Of a stretch of DNA of 64,000 nucleotides, positions 43,464 through 50,769 are shown piece after piece. The stretch covers positions 1 to 64,000 of the forward strand of contig DATLRO010000089.1 of assembly GCA_035534615.1 (NCBI GenBank), written 5' to 3'. The stretch is from JAGWRA01 sp035534615. Its GTDB lineage: Bacteria; Acidobacteriota; Vicinamibacteria; Vicinamibacterales; CAVVIG01. The position numbers and the translations under genes are program-made. Numbering within the stretch: position 1 is the first letter of the stretch; each line of letters begins with the position of its first letter. The notes beneath the pieces were generated by a model. The model saw nothing but the letters and a program-made list of their open reading frames with translations, was not told the origin of the DNA and did no database searches.

Positions 43464-44255
43464 ATGAGGGCGATGCCGGCCGACTCCTGCGGAGTACGGA
43501 TCGAAGCCGTGCCGGACGGCCGGCGGCTCCGCCTCGTGCTCGACGGCCCCCGCGGCCACGTGATCACCGATCGGATGGTGGCCGCCATGACCGGCGCGCT
43601 GGCGCGCGCGGCCGGTGCGCCGCACCTCAGACTGGTGACGCTCGAAGCGGAGGCGGGCGATTTCAGCTTCGGATCCAGCGTCGAGGAGCACGCGCCGGGG
43701 CGGATCGCCGACGTCCTCCCGCGCTTCCACGACCTGGTGCGCGCCTGGCTCGGCGTGCCGGCGGTCACCGCGGCGGTGGTGGCCGGGCGCTGCCTCGGCG
43801 GCGGATTCGAACTGGCGCTCTGCTGCGACGTGATCTTCGCCGCCGCCGACGCGGTGTTCGGCCTGCCGGAAATCCAGCTCGGCGTGTTTCCGCCCGCGGC
43901 GGCGGTGCTGCTCCCGGCACGGATCGGCACGGCCCGCGCCGCCGGCGCCATCATCACGGGCGAGCCGCGGCCGGCCGCGGCCTGGCAGAGCGCCGGACTC
44001 GTGGAGGCGGTCGTGCCGCGCGCGCAGCTCCGGATGGAGGTGGACCGCTGGTTCGAACGGCACCTCGCCGGCCGGTCGGCGGCGGCGCTGGGACAGGCCG
44101 CCCTTGCGGCGAGGCTCGCCCTGCGGGAGGCGGTCGCCCGGCTGCTGCCGGAAGCCGAGCGCCGCTACCTCGAGGATCTGATGCGGACCGACGATGCGGC
44201 GGAAGGCGTCGCGGCGTTTCTGGAAAAGCGGCCCCCGGACTGGGCCGATCGATAA
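43464..44255 (+). CDS. Enoyl-CoA hydratase/isomerase family protein, cyclohexa-1,5-diene-carbonyl-CoA hydratase-like
   Basis: A 263-residue crotonase-fold enzyme. GDFSFGSSVEEHAPGRIADVLPRFH resembles the Dch/BadK group (which hydrates dienoyl-CoA in anaerobic benzoyl-CoA degradation). AGRCLGGGFELALCCDVIFAAADAVFGLPEIQLGVFPPAAA supplies the second oxyanion loop and catalytic positions. The other genes of that pathway are not here, so the substrate is uncertain. ATG at 43464; an in-frame ATG three codons on is possible. It starts one base after the DUF255 gene, so translation is coupled. Confidence 0.8.
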   Translation: MRAMPADSCGVRIEAVPDGRRLRLVLDGPRGHVITDRMVAAMTGALARAAGAPHLRLVTLEAEAGDFSFGSSVEEHAPGRIADVLPRFHDLVRAWLGVPAVTAAVVAGRCLGGGFELALCCDVIFAAADAVFGLPEIQLGVFPPAAAVLLPARIGTARAAGAIITGEPRPAAAWQSAGLVEAVVPRAQLRMEVDRWFERHLAGRSAAALGQAALAARLALREAVARLLPEAERRYLEDLMRTDDAAEGVAAFLEKRPPDWADR

Positions 44256-44312
44256 TCAGGACGAGGGCGGCCCGCCGCGCGCGCCGGCGGCCGGCTCGTC
44301 CCGGGAGCAGGC

Positions 44313-44672
44313 ATGGATTTTCAGGTCGACATCTGGCTTCGCGGCGATCATCACGCCACCACCGAAACGATCCAGGGGCTCGAGCGGCCGCCGGCCGACT
44401 GGATCGACGACGACGTCCGGTTCATCCTCGAGGAGATGCTGAAGCGAATGGATCAGCTGAAGCGCCCGGAGGGGACCGGCGAGCGGGTGGTGCAGCTGCG
44501 GGGGCTGAGCTGGATCGTCAACCCGTTCGAGCAGGGCGTCGTGATCGCGATCGAAATCACGCTCGGGGCTGCTGTGGCCGGACCGTTCGCCATCGACCAG
44601 GCGCGCCTGGAGTCGATGGTCGGGCGCGTGCTCGATCGGCCGGCAGCGGCGCTGTCCGACACGGTGCACTGA
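44313..44672 (+). CDS. Conserved hypothetical protein
   Basis: A 119-residue protein starting MDFQVDIWLRGDHH. I do not recognise the family. It has a helical middle (DDVRFILEEMLKRMDQLK) between two beta-strand segments (VVQLRGLSWIVNPFEQ, VVIAIEITLGAAVAGPF), no signal peptide and no cysteines. It lies 57 nt after the hydratase gene and its end faces the convergent TIGR00300 gene. Confidence 0.55.
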   Translation: MDFQVDIWLRGDHHATTETIQGLERPPADWIDDDVRFILEEMLKRMDQLKRPEGTGERVVQLRGLSWIVNPFEQGVVIAIEITLGAAVAGPFAIDQARLESMVGRVLDRPAAALSDTVH

Positions 44673-44723
44673 CGTGACCGCCGTGGCGGGGACCGGGCGC
44701 GGCGCCCGTCCCGGCGTCCGCGC

Positions 44724-45944
44724 TCAGCGGAGCTTTCTGGCGAGCTGGTGCAGGAACAGGCCGACGTCGGTGACCAGGCCGACCGTCTGCGACGAGCCGC
44801 GGTCCGCCAGTTTCGTGACGACCGCCGGGTTGATGTCGACGCAGGCGACGCGGACCCATGCCGGCAGCATATTCCCGACGCCGATGCCGTGCAGCATCGT
44901 CGACAGGATGAGCACCATTTCCACGCCGTCGAGCGCGGTCGTGTAGCGGTTCTGCGCCTCGACCAGATCCATCAGCGTGTCGGGCAGCGGCCCGTCGTCG
45001 CGGATGCTGCCGGCGAGCACGTAGTCCACGCCGTGGCGGACGCATTCGTACATGATCCCCGAGCGCAGCACCCCCTGCTCGACGGCCTGGCGCAGGCCGC
45101 CGGCCCGGCTGATCGTGTTGATCGCCCGCATGTGATGCTTGTGGCCCTCTTCGACCGGCACGCCCGATTTGAGGTCGACGCCGAGCGACGTGCCGTACAG
45201 CGCGTTCTCGACGTCGTGAACCGCCAGCGCGTTGCCAGCCAGCAGGACGTCGACGTAGCCCATCCGGATCAGCTCTGAAAAGTATTCGACGCCGCCGGTG
45301 TGCACGACGACCGGCCCGACGACGAACGCGATCTTGCGGCCCGCCTGCTTGAGCTCCCGGAGCATGCCGGCGAGCTTCTCGACGCTCGTCTCCACGCGGC
45401 GCTCGGAGGAGATGTCGTTCGTCATGAACGCGAAGCCGAGCCGGTCGCGTTCGCGGAACTCCGGCACGATCCGGATGCCGGCCACGCCGCAGACGATGCG
45501 ATCGCCGGTCCGGACGTCGCGCAGCTTGCGGCAGTCCGCGCGGCCGTCCTCGAGCACGATGACCGCATCCATCCGCTGCCGCGCGACGTCGATCCAGCGG
45601 CCGCCGTGCCGCACGAGCGTCCGGTGATTCGTCGTCGAATAGAAGTCCTCCGGCGCGCAGCGGTCGCGATCGGCCGGGCGCACCAGCGCGTCGTGCTCCT
45701 CGATCGGATGGCAGCCGAGCGGGATCAGATCCTCCACGAGCGTCTGCAGCGCCGCCGGCGTCGGCGCGGTCACCTTCATGCGCAGGTGGGAGAAGTCCTC
45801 GTTGGTGCGGCCGATGTCGAACTGCTGGACGTCGAACCGGGCGCCCGACTTGATGACGGTGTCGAAGATGAGCGTCAGGAGCTCGGAGTCGACCAGGTGG
45901 CCTTCGGCCTCGACGACTTCACTCGGATCCGTGCGGTCTGTCAT
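44724..45944 (-). CDS. TIGR00300 family protein (LOR/SDH-region; archaeal-type ornithine cyclodeaminase-like)
   Basis: A 406-residue NAD-dependent enzyme of the family found in archaea and as the C-terminal half of cyanobacterial AgrE/ArgZ. The N-terminal 100 residues are the LOR/SDH bifunctional-enzyme conserved region (EGHLVDSELLTLIFDTVIK, GRTNEDFSHLRMKV). The second half has a dinucleotide-binding fold: VGPVVVHTGGVEYFSELIRMGYVDVLLAGNALAVHD and HMRAINTISRAGGLRQAV. Archaeal members convert ornithine to proline and ammonia. No arginine-metabolism gene is next to it, so the substrate assignment is from the family. Confidence 0.82.
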   Translation of the reverse strand: MTDRTDPSEVVEAEGHLVDSELLTLIFDTVIKSGARFDVQQFDIGRTNEDFSHLRMKVTAPTPAALQTLVEDLIPLGCHPIEEHDALVRPADRDRCAPEDFYSTTNHRTLVRHGGRWIDVARQRMDAVIVLEDGRADCRKLRDVRTGDRIVCGVAGIRIVPEFRERDRLGFAFMTNDISSERRVETSVEKLAGMLRELKQAGRKIAFVVGPVVVHTGGVEYFSELIRMGYVDVLLAGNALAVHDVENALYGTSLGVDLKSGVPVEEGHKHHMRAINTISRAGGLRQAVEQGVLRSGIMYECVRHGVDYVLAGSIRDDGPLPDTLMDLVEAQNRYTTALDGVEMVLILSTMLHGIGVGNMLPAWVRVACVDINPAVVTKLADRGSSQTVGLVTDVGLFLHQLARKLR

Positions 45945-46121
45945 GACGTGGGTGCGTGCCGATCGGCCGGGACGGGTGAACCGGTGCGCCGCCTCCCGGA
46001 GCGGTCCGCGGGACGGTCGCGGAGTGTCTGATTATACGAGGATGCCGCGGGCGGACGAAGGGGGGCGCCGGCCGGGCGCGCGTGGACCGGGCCGCAGGCC
46101 GGCCTGCGGCCCGGCCGCCGG

Positions 46122-46436
46122 TCAGCGGACGATGGCGCGGCGTCCGAGCCATCCGGCAAGGAGCCCGGCGCACGAACCGACGAGCAAGGCCACGCCGATC
46201 GCCTTGAGGGGACGACGCTTGATCTGGTGGGTGGTCTCGTCCATGAGGTCCTGCGCCCGGTGCACCGTCTGCGTGACGGCGCGGCGCGCCGCGCGGGCGC
46301 CATCTTCGGCCGCGTCGGCCGCGATGGTCTTCATCAGTTTCACCTCGTGCGCGAGATGCGACGCCCGGCCGACCATGTCGATGGCGCGGTCCGACAGGCG
46401 TCCGTTCGTCTCCACGGTTTCCGTTGCGGTTGCCAT
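46122..46436 (-). CDS. YqjD/ElaB-like (DUF883) membrane protein
   Basis: A 104-residue protein from the ATG at 46436 (GGAGG seven bases before). It is mostly helical, with an alpha-helical coiled region (DRAIDMVGRASHLAHEVKLM, ARAARRAVTQTVHRAQDLMDE) and one C-terminal transmembrane helix (KAIGVALLVGSCAGLLAGWLG), the layout of stationary-phase inner-membrane proteins that bind ribosomes. The longer frame to 46472 has no ribosome site. Confidence 0.75.
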   Translation of the reverse strand: MATATETVETNGRLSDRAIDMVGRASHLAHEVKLMKTIAADAAEDGARAARRAVTQTVHRAQDLMDETTHQIKRRPLKAIGVALLVGSCAGLLAGWLGRRAIVR

Positions 46437-46721
46437 GTTCAGCCTCCGTTTTCTGATCCTGATGGGTCGCACGACTCATCAGGGACATGCGAAATGCAAG
46501 ACCGCGGCCAGCCGGCCACCGGCCGCTACGGCAGGCCGACCGGGCGACTCCCACGACAGTCGGGCTCCCGAAATGACTGCCGGTGTAGGTAAATCCGTCA
46601 GTCTGGCGAAGTCCGGCGCGAGCCGTCCCTCGCGGCTCCCCGGTCCGGCATCCCCTGCCGGCGGGGCCGGCCGATGTGCGACCGGCAATGCCGGGAAATC
46701 GTGCGCGCCGTTCCCCTCGTC

Positions 46722-46834
46722 GCACCGAGCTTCGGTCGGTCGTGTCATGCACCGAGCGTCAGCTCGGTGGGTCCCGTCGTCGCACCGAGCTTCAGCTCGG
46801 TCGGCTCCGTCCTAGCACCGAGCTTCAGCTCGGT
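46722..46834. repeat. REP-like cluster: four copies of a 20-nt palindrome
   Basis: GCACCGAGCTTCAGCTCGGT occurs exactly at 46782-46801 and 46815-46834, with one substitution at 46749-46768 (GTCA centre), and degenerate at 46722-46741. Each copy can fold as ACCGAGC-loop-GCTCGGT with a TTCA loop. The two exact copies and the third start 33 bp apart, giving 13-nt spacers; the first is 27 bp away. There are no cas genes and the spacers are too short for CRISPR. It lies between divergent genes, so it could affect mRNA stability or be a RAYT-type target, but no transposase of that type is in the window. Confidence 0.85.
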
Positions 46835-46871
46835 CATGGCCTCGCCAGTGTCAATAAAATCAATCTGTGAC

Positions 46872-46900
46872 TTGATATTATTAATTGTATACGCCATGAT
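46872..46900 (+). promoter_or_regulatory. Candidate promoter of the DUF2089 gene
   Basis: TTGATA (46872-46877) and CATGAT (46895-46900) with a 17-nt spacer, inside a 60-nt AT-rich patch, about 25 nt before the ATG at 46926. Confidence 0.35.
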
Positions 46901-46925
46901 TGCTCATATTCACAAAGAGGACGAC

Positions 46926-47354
46926 ATGGCTGAGGACTGGCAGGCACTGACGAGGCTCACCGGCGGTGAGCCGTTCGTCATCGAGCGGGTCCGGCTGGCC
47001 ACCCGCAACGTGGCGATTGAGGGGGAGTTCGACCTGCCGCCGCTGGCCGCGCTGGCGGCCGAGGACCAGGTCTTTGTGGCGGCGTTCGTGCGGGCGCATG
47101 GGTCCATCAAGGAGATGGAGGCGCTGTTCGGCGTCAGCTATCCGACCGTGAAGAACCGGCTGAACCGTCTGGCGGCGCAGCTCGACGTGGTCGACGTGTC
47201 GGTGCCGGCGCCGCCGGTGACCATGGCCGCATCGACCGGCGAGGTGCTGGACCGGCTCGAGCGGGGAGAGATTTCCGTGGACGAGGCGTTGCAGGCGCTG
47301 CGGCCGGGTGCCGCGGCGCAGCCGGCCGACGGGCCGGGGAAGGGGGCGTCATGA
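46926..47354 (+). CDS. DUF2089 family protein (predicted HTH regulator)
   Basis: A 142-residue protein. The core DUF2089 helix-turn-helix is LAAEDQVFVAAFVRAHGSIKEMEALFGVSYPTVKNRLNRL, a predicted DNA-binding module; the zinc ribbon present in some members is absent here. The C-terminus (GEVLDRLERGEISVDEALQAL) is a SHOCT-like helix matching the start of the next protein. The ATG at 46926 fits GAGG nine bases upstream. Its stop overlaps the ATG of the next gene (ATGA), so the pair is a translationally coupled unit; likely both act on envelope stress, as for related DUF2089/LiaX-type pairs. Confidence 0.82.
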   Translation: MAEDWQALTRLTGGEPFVIERVRLATRNVAIEGEFDLPPLAALAAEDQVFVAAFVRAHGSIKEMEALFGVSYPTVKNRLNRLAAQLDVVDVSVPAPPVTMAASTGEVLDRLERGEISVDEALQALRPGAAAQPADGPGKGAS

Positions 47355-47920
47355 GCGAAGAGCGGCGTCGGATTCTCGAAATGCTGGCGCAGGGCAAGAT
47401 CTCGGTCGCCGACGCGGAGCGGCTGCTGCAGGCCGTTGGCGAGGCGCCGGCGGCGGGGGAGGCTGCGACATCGGCGGCAGGATCCGGCGGGGCCGGTGCG
47501 TCGGGCGCGTCGCCGAAGTACCTCCACGTGCACGTGCACAAGAACCCCCAGAGCGGTGCGACCGATGGTGCGGCGGCGGCGGGTGCAAACGAAGATGCCG
47601 CGTGGGAGGCCGCCGGGTACGGGTGGCGCGGCCGTGGAGGCGGCCGGGCGTGGCGGGGCTGGGCCCACCAGATGCACGGCCGGCACAACGACGTGGACGT
47701 CCGGATTCCGGTGAGCCTGCTGCGGTCCGGCATGAAGCTGGCGGCAATCATGCCGGGACGAACCGGTGCGATCGTGTCGAGCAAGCTCAAGGAGCGCGGC
47801 CTGGACGTGGACCTCTCGCGGCTCGATCCCGATCAGCTGGACGAGGTCCTGAGGAATCTGGGCGAGCTGACCGTGGACATGGACAACGGGCGCGGGCAGG
47901 TCCGGATCTACTGCGAATGA
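47351..47920 (+). CDS. SHOCT-like domain protein (YvlB/LiaX N-terminal type)
   Basis: A 189-residue protein. The first 30 residues (RRRILEMLAQGKISVADAERLLQAV) are a SHOCT-like oligomerisation helix. A low-complexity Gly/Ala segment follows (residues 30-110), then a beta-rich C-terminal block (VDVRIPVSLLRSGMKLAAIMPG, LKERGLDVDLSRLDPDQLDE, VTVDMDNGRGQVRIYCE-like end). No membrane helix or signal peptide. It shares the SHOCT motif with the preceding protein, suggesting they bind each other. Function unproven. Confidence 0.75.
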   Translation: MSEERRRILEMLAQGKISVADAERLLQAVGEAPAAGEAATSAAGSGGAGASGASPKYLHVHVHKNPQSGATDGAAAAGANEDAAWEAAGYGWRGRGGGRAWRGWAHQMHGRHNDVDVRIPVSLLRSGMKLAAIMPGRTGAIVSSKLKERGLDVDLSRLDPDQLDEVLRNLGELTVDMDNGRGQVRIYCE

Positions 47921-48043
47921 GCGGCCGTGCCTCTCAGCGCCGGAGCGGCGGGCAGCCCGGCAGCAGGCCACCGGCTCCGTCGCGCCGCATCGAAACGCGG
48001 GGGGCTGGCGCGGTCCGATCATCTGGCCGCGCCAGTCCGACGC

Positions 48044-48646
48044 TCAGTGCTTCGACGTGCGCTCGCGCGCCAGGCGCTGGACGATCGCCAAGGCCCGTTC
48101 GACGTGCTGCGCGGGGTTGATATGGTCGGCGCTCGTCGAGAACGTGGCGACAACCTTGTCGTTCGGCATCACGACGAACGTCGTCCGTTCGGTGAACGCG
48201 TGGCCGATGACCACCCCGCGCACGTCCTTCATGCCGGGCCGGCCCGCCATCACTTTCAGATCGTAGGATCTGGCGATCGCACCGTGCGGATCCGAGGCCA
48301 CCGCGATCTTGCTGGCGCAGTAATTCGGGTCGGCCGAAAAGGCGTTCAGGCGCTCGATGCTGTCCTGTGAGACGCCGATGATCGTCGCGCCCGCGGCGTC
48401 GAACTTCGCCTTGTTCACCGCGAAGGTGTGCGCCTCGAGGTCGCACCCCCGGGTGAACGCCGACGGAAAGAAGTAGACGACGACCGGCCCTTTCTTCAGC
48501 GCAGACGCGAGCGAGAACTGAAACTCGTGGCCGGCGAGCGAGGCGTTTGCCGAAAACTCCGGCGCTTTCTGACCGGTCTTCAGCGCCGCCGACAACGGCG
48601 CGGCCACCATCGCGGCCAGCAGGATCCCCAGACTCAGACGTTTCAT
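48044..48646 (-). CDS. Secreted peroxiredoxin (AhpC/TSA, BCP-like)
   Basis: A 200-residue thiol peroxidase with an N-terminal signal peptide (MKRLSLGILLAAMVAAPLSA). The catalytic PxxxTxxC motif appears as FFPSAFTRGCDLEAHTF with the peroxidatic Cys, and TIIGVSQDSIERLNAF is the BCP-like helix. A further Cys in NYCASKIA may be the resolving one. It would detoxify peroxide in the periplasm. GGAGGAGG precedes the ATG at 48646, and the upstream region contains TACATATTT, a possible -10. Confidence 0.88.
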   Translation of the reverse strand: MKRLSLGILLAAMVAAPLSAALKTGQKAPEFSANASLAGHEFQFSLASALKKGPVVVYFFPSAFTRGCDLEAHTFAVNKAKFDAAGATIIGVSQDSIERLNAFSADPNYCASKIAVASDPHGAIARSYDLKVMAGRPGMKDVRGVVIGHAFTERTTFVVMPNDKVVATFSTSADHINPAQHVERALAIVQRLARERTSKH

Positions 48647-48807
48647 ACGACCTCCTCCAAATATGTACCGGGCCTCTATGGTAACCCGATCGGGGGAAGC
48701 CGGCGTCCGACGGCAGCAGGTAGTCGCGCTGGCCGGGCAGCAGTCGCGCGCATTTCAGGAAGTCCCCAATGCTCCAGCCCCTTTCGGGTACACTCAACCC
48801 TGCCTAT

Positions 48808-48891
48808 GCCGGGGTGGCGGAATCGGTAGACGCTGGGGACTTAAAATCCCCTGACCGCAAGGTCATGTGGGTTCGATGCCCACCCCCGGCA
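48808..48891 (+). tRNA. tRNA-Leu (TAA)
   Basis: A class II tRNA with a long variable arm. The acceptor is GCCGGGG (48808-48814) with CCCCGGC (48884-48890), and the discriminator is A at 48891. The anticodon stem GGGGA/TCCCC holds loop CTTAAAA with anticodon TAA, reading UUA/UUG. The variable arm is TGACCGCAAGGTCA and the T arm contains GGTTCGATGCC. CCA is not encoded (CTT follows), unlike the Gly and Cys genes here. Confidence 0.95.
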
Positions 48892-49419
48892 CTTCGCATT
48901 TTCATAGACTTACCGTGATTGCCCGATCTGGATGACCCGCGCGGTTTCCCACCGCGCCCACACCCGTCGGTTTTCTCCCGGACAGAGGAACGAAGAACGA
49001 CTCAAACAGCGTAGTCAACCTGTCCACGGGATCGGATCAGGCTCACTGACCAGGCGTCGTCAAATCGGAAATGTCGATTGAAAGTGCAGGAACGCGTCGG
49101 TGGCGGCGAGCGCCTTCCCGTCGTGGGTGACGATCCGGACGCGCCCATCGGACCCGGATCCGCGAACCGAACAGACGACGACCGGCCACGACGCAGTCTG
49201 GACGAGGTGGCCGGCCGTTCGCACGAATCGGGTCCTCGACAAAGCGTCGCAAGACAGCGGAGAATAGCCAGCGGTCTGCAAGACCAAGAGACGCTGGAAG
49301 ACGGCGGCGTGCGCTGAGTGCTCTCCGGTGCGATCCTCCTGGCCTTGGGGTCGTCATTCCGGCGGTGAGCGCAGTCGTGCAAAGGTGGACGGAACGTCGC
49401 GAACGATCGGAGGATCTAG
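48892..49419. other. 528-nt intergenic region
   Basis: No reliable gene. A minus-strand frame at 49060-49287 encodes a plausible domain fragment (VRIVTHDGKALAATDAFLHF) that I cannot place; it may be a decayed gene. A GGAGG ribosome site sits at its end for the outer membrane protein gene. Confidence 0.45.
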
Positions 49420-50259
49420 ATGCTCGGCGAGCGGACGGGACAGTCAAGGGTCGGAGTCGCATTCACACGGTGGATGCTGGCGCTCGTGGCCGTGGCCATA
49501 GGCCTGGCGATCGCGCCCGCACGGGCATTCGGGCAGACCGACGAAATCCAGGTTTACAATGCCACGATCCAGCCCCAAGGCATCTTCGGCGTCACGGTGC
49601 ACCAGAATTTTACTCCCGTCGGACGCACGACCCCCGCTTACCCGGGAGCGATCATTCCCAATCATTCCTGGAACGGGGGAATCGAATGGGCGTACGGCCT
49701 CAAGAGCTGGTGGGAACAGGGGTTGTATCTTCCCATCTTCACGGCTTACTCATCCGGGCATGGCGGAACGATTGACGGATTCAAGATCCGTGAACTGTTC
49801 GTGCGGCCTCATGCCCAGCAGCACACATTCTTCTACGGAGTCAATTTCGAATTCAGCTTCAACTACCACTATTGGGAGTCGCGGACGGAATCGGCCGAAG
49901 TCCGACCCATCGTGGGTGTGTACCTGCACAAGTGGGAGCTCGTCTACAATCCGATCGTCGACACGGACTATACCGGGGGCCTGGGCGGCTTGCAGTACAA
50001 CCCTGGAGAAATGATCAAATATCATTTCAACGATACCTGGGCCGTCGCCTACGAGGGGTTCGACGGTTTCGGATCGTTCAACGACTTTGCACCACTCCAG
50101 CAGCAATTCCACGAAACCTGGGCGATGCTCGATCACAACGGTCACTCCATGGATACTGAAGTGGGGGTGGGCTTCGGCCTGACGAAGGGCTCCGACCTGT
50201 TCACGCTGAAGCTGATGATTACGCTCCCCCAGCTCAACAAGAAACCCTACCGCTTCTAG
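49420..50259 (+). CDS. Putative outer membrane beta-barrel protein
   Basis: A 279-residue protein with a signal peptide (MLALVAVAIGLAIAPARAFG, after a 19-residue basic stretch) and then alternating aromatic-rich strands, for example FGVTVHQNFTPVG, GIEWAYGLKSWW and YGVNFEFSFNYHYWESR. It ends LPQLNKKPYRF, with a terminal Phe as used by the BAM complex. It resembles uncharacterised outer membrane proteins of the OmpW/transporter-like kind, but no family is assigned. ATG at 49420 with GGAGG upstream. A hairpin (ACCACT 50269-50274 with AGTGGT 50283-50288) follows its stop but has no T tract. Confidence 0.7.
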   Translation: MLGERTGQSRVGVAFTRWMLALVAVAIGLAIAPARAFGQTDEIQVYNATIQPQGIFGVTVHQNFTPVGRTTPAYPGAIIPNHSWNGGIEWAYGLKSWWEQGLYLPIFTAYSSGHGGTIDGFKIRELFVRPHAQQHTFFYGVNFEFSFNYHYWESRTESAEVRPIVGVYLHKWELVYNPIVDTDYTGGLGGLQYNPGEMIKYHFNDTWAVAYEGFDGFGSFNDFAPLQQQFHETWAMLDHNGHSMDTEVGVGFGLTKGSDLFTLKLMITLPQLNKKPYRF

Positions 50260-50303
50260 TGGCCTGTAACCACTGAATAGCAAGTGGTATAACCGGGCGC
50301 CAT

Positions 50304-50669
50304 ATGGCGCTCACGTTGACGGACGCGGAACGATCGGAATTGGCACGCCGCGTGCGCAGCCGGAAGGGCCGGGCCGAAGACGCCCGCCGGGCGCGGGTGA
50401 TTCTCCTGCTGGCCGCCGGCGAGTCGTACACGACGATCGCCGCCGCGGTGGGCTGCTATCCCGACTACGTCAGCCGCTGGAAACAGCGGTTCGAAGCCGA
50501 GCGGCTCGCGGGCTTGCGGGCGAAATACCGTGGGCAGCGCCCCACGGTCCGGACGCCAGTGATGTTCAGGCTGCCAAGGCGCAGCGACCACTGGAACGCC
50601 TCAACGGCCCTCAGCGCAGCCACAGGCTGTGAGTTTGCAGCCGAGACGGCCGAAAAGGGTGGTTGGTAA
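50304..50669 (+). pseudogene. IS630-family transposase, N-terminal fragment
   Basis: The first 75 residues match the helix-turn-helix start of IS630 transposases: TDAERSELARRVRSRKGRAE, ARVILLLAAGESYTTIAAAVGC, and YVSRWKQRFEAERLAGLRAK, ending at YRGQRPTVRTPV. Thereafter the sequence is unrelated (the expected DDE catalytic domain of about 250 residues is absent) and the frame closes at 50669. It is a leftover of an insertion sequence, next to the ADOP permease gene. Terminal repeats were not recognisable. Confidence 0.8.
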
Positions 50670-50769
50670 AACAGCGCGCGCGACAGCCGCGGCTTCCAGG
50701 CTCGAGTTCATTGCGCGCCATCGGCTGCGGCGCAGCAGCCGGCGCGCTGCTGCCGGCCGACTTGCGGGC

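Larger units (their letters stand above)
46437..46925. other. 489-nt intergenic region
   Basis: No gene. It holds, from left, GC-rich sequence of unknown role (46440-46700), the REP-like palindrome cluster (46722-46834), and an AT-rich promoter patch (46850-46915) before the DUF2089 gene. Confidence 0.65.

Noticed and set aside
46722..46834. CRISPR-like regular repeats
   Set aside because: Spacers are only 13 nt (8 nt for the first), repeats are perfect self-palindromes of 20 nt, and there are no cas genes; treated as REP-like.
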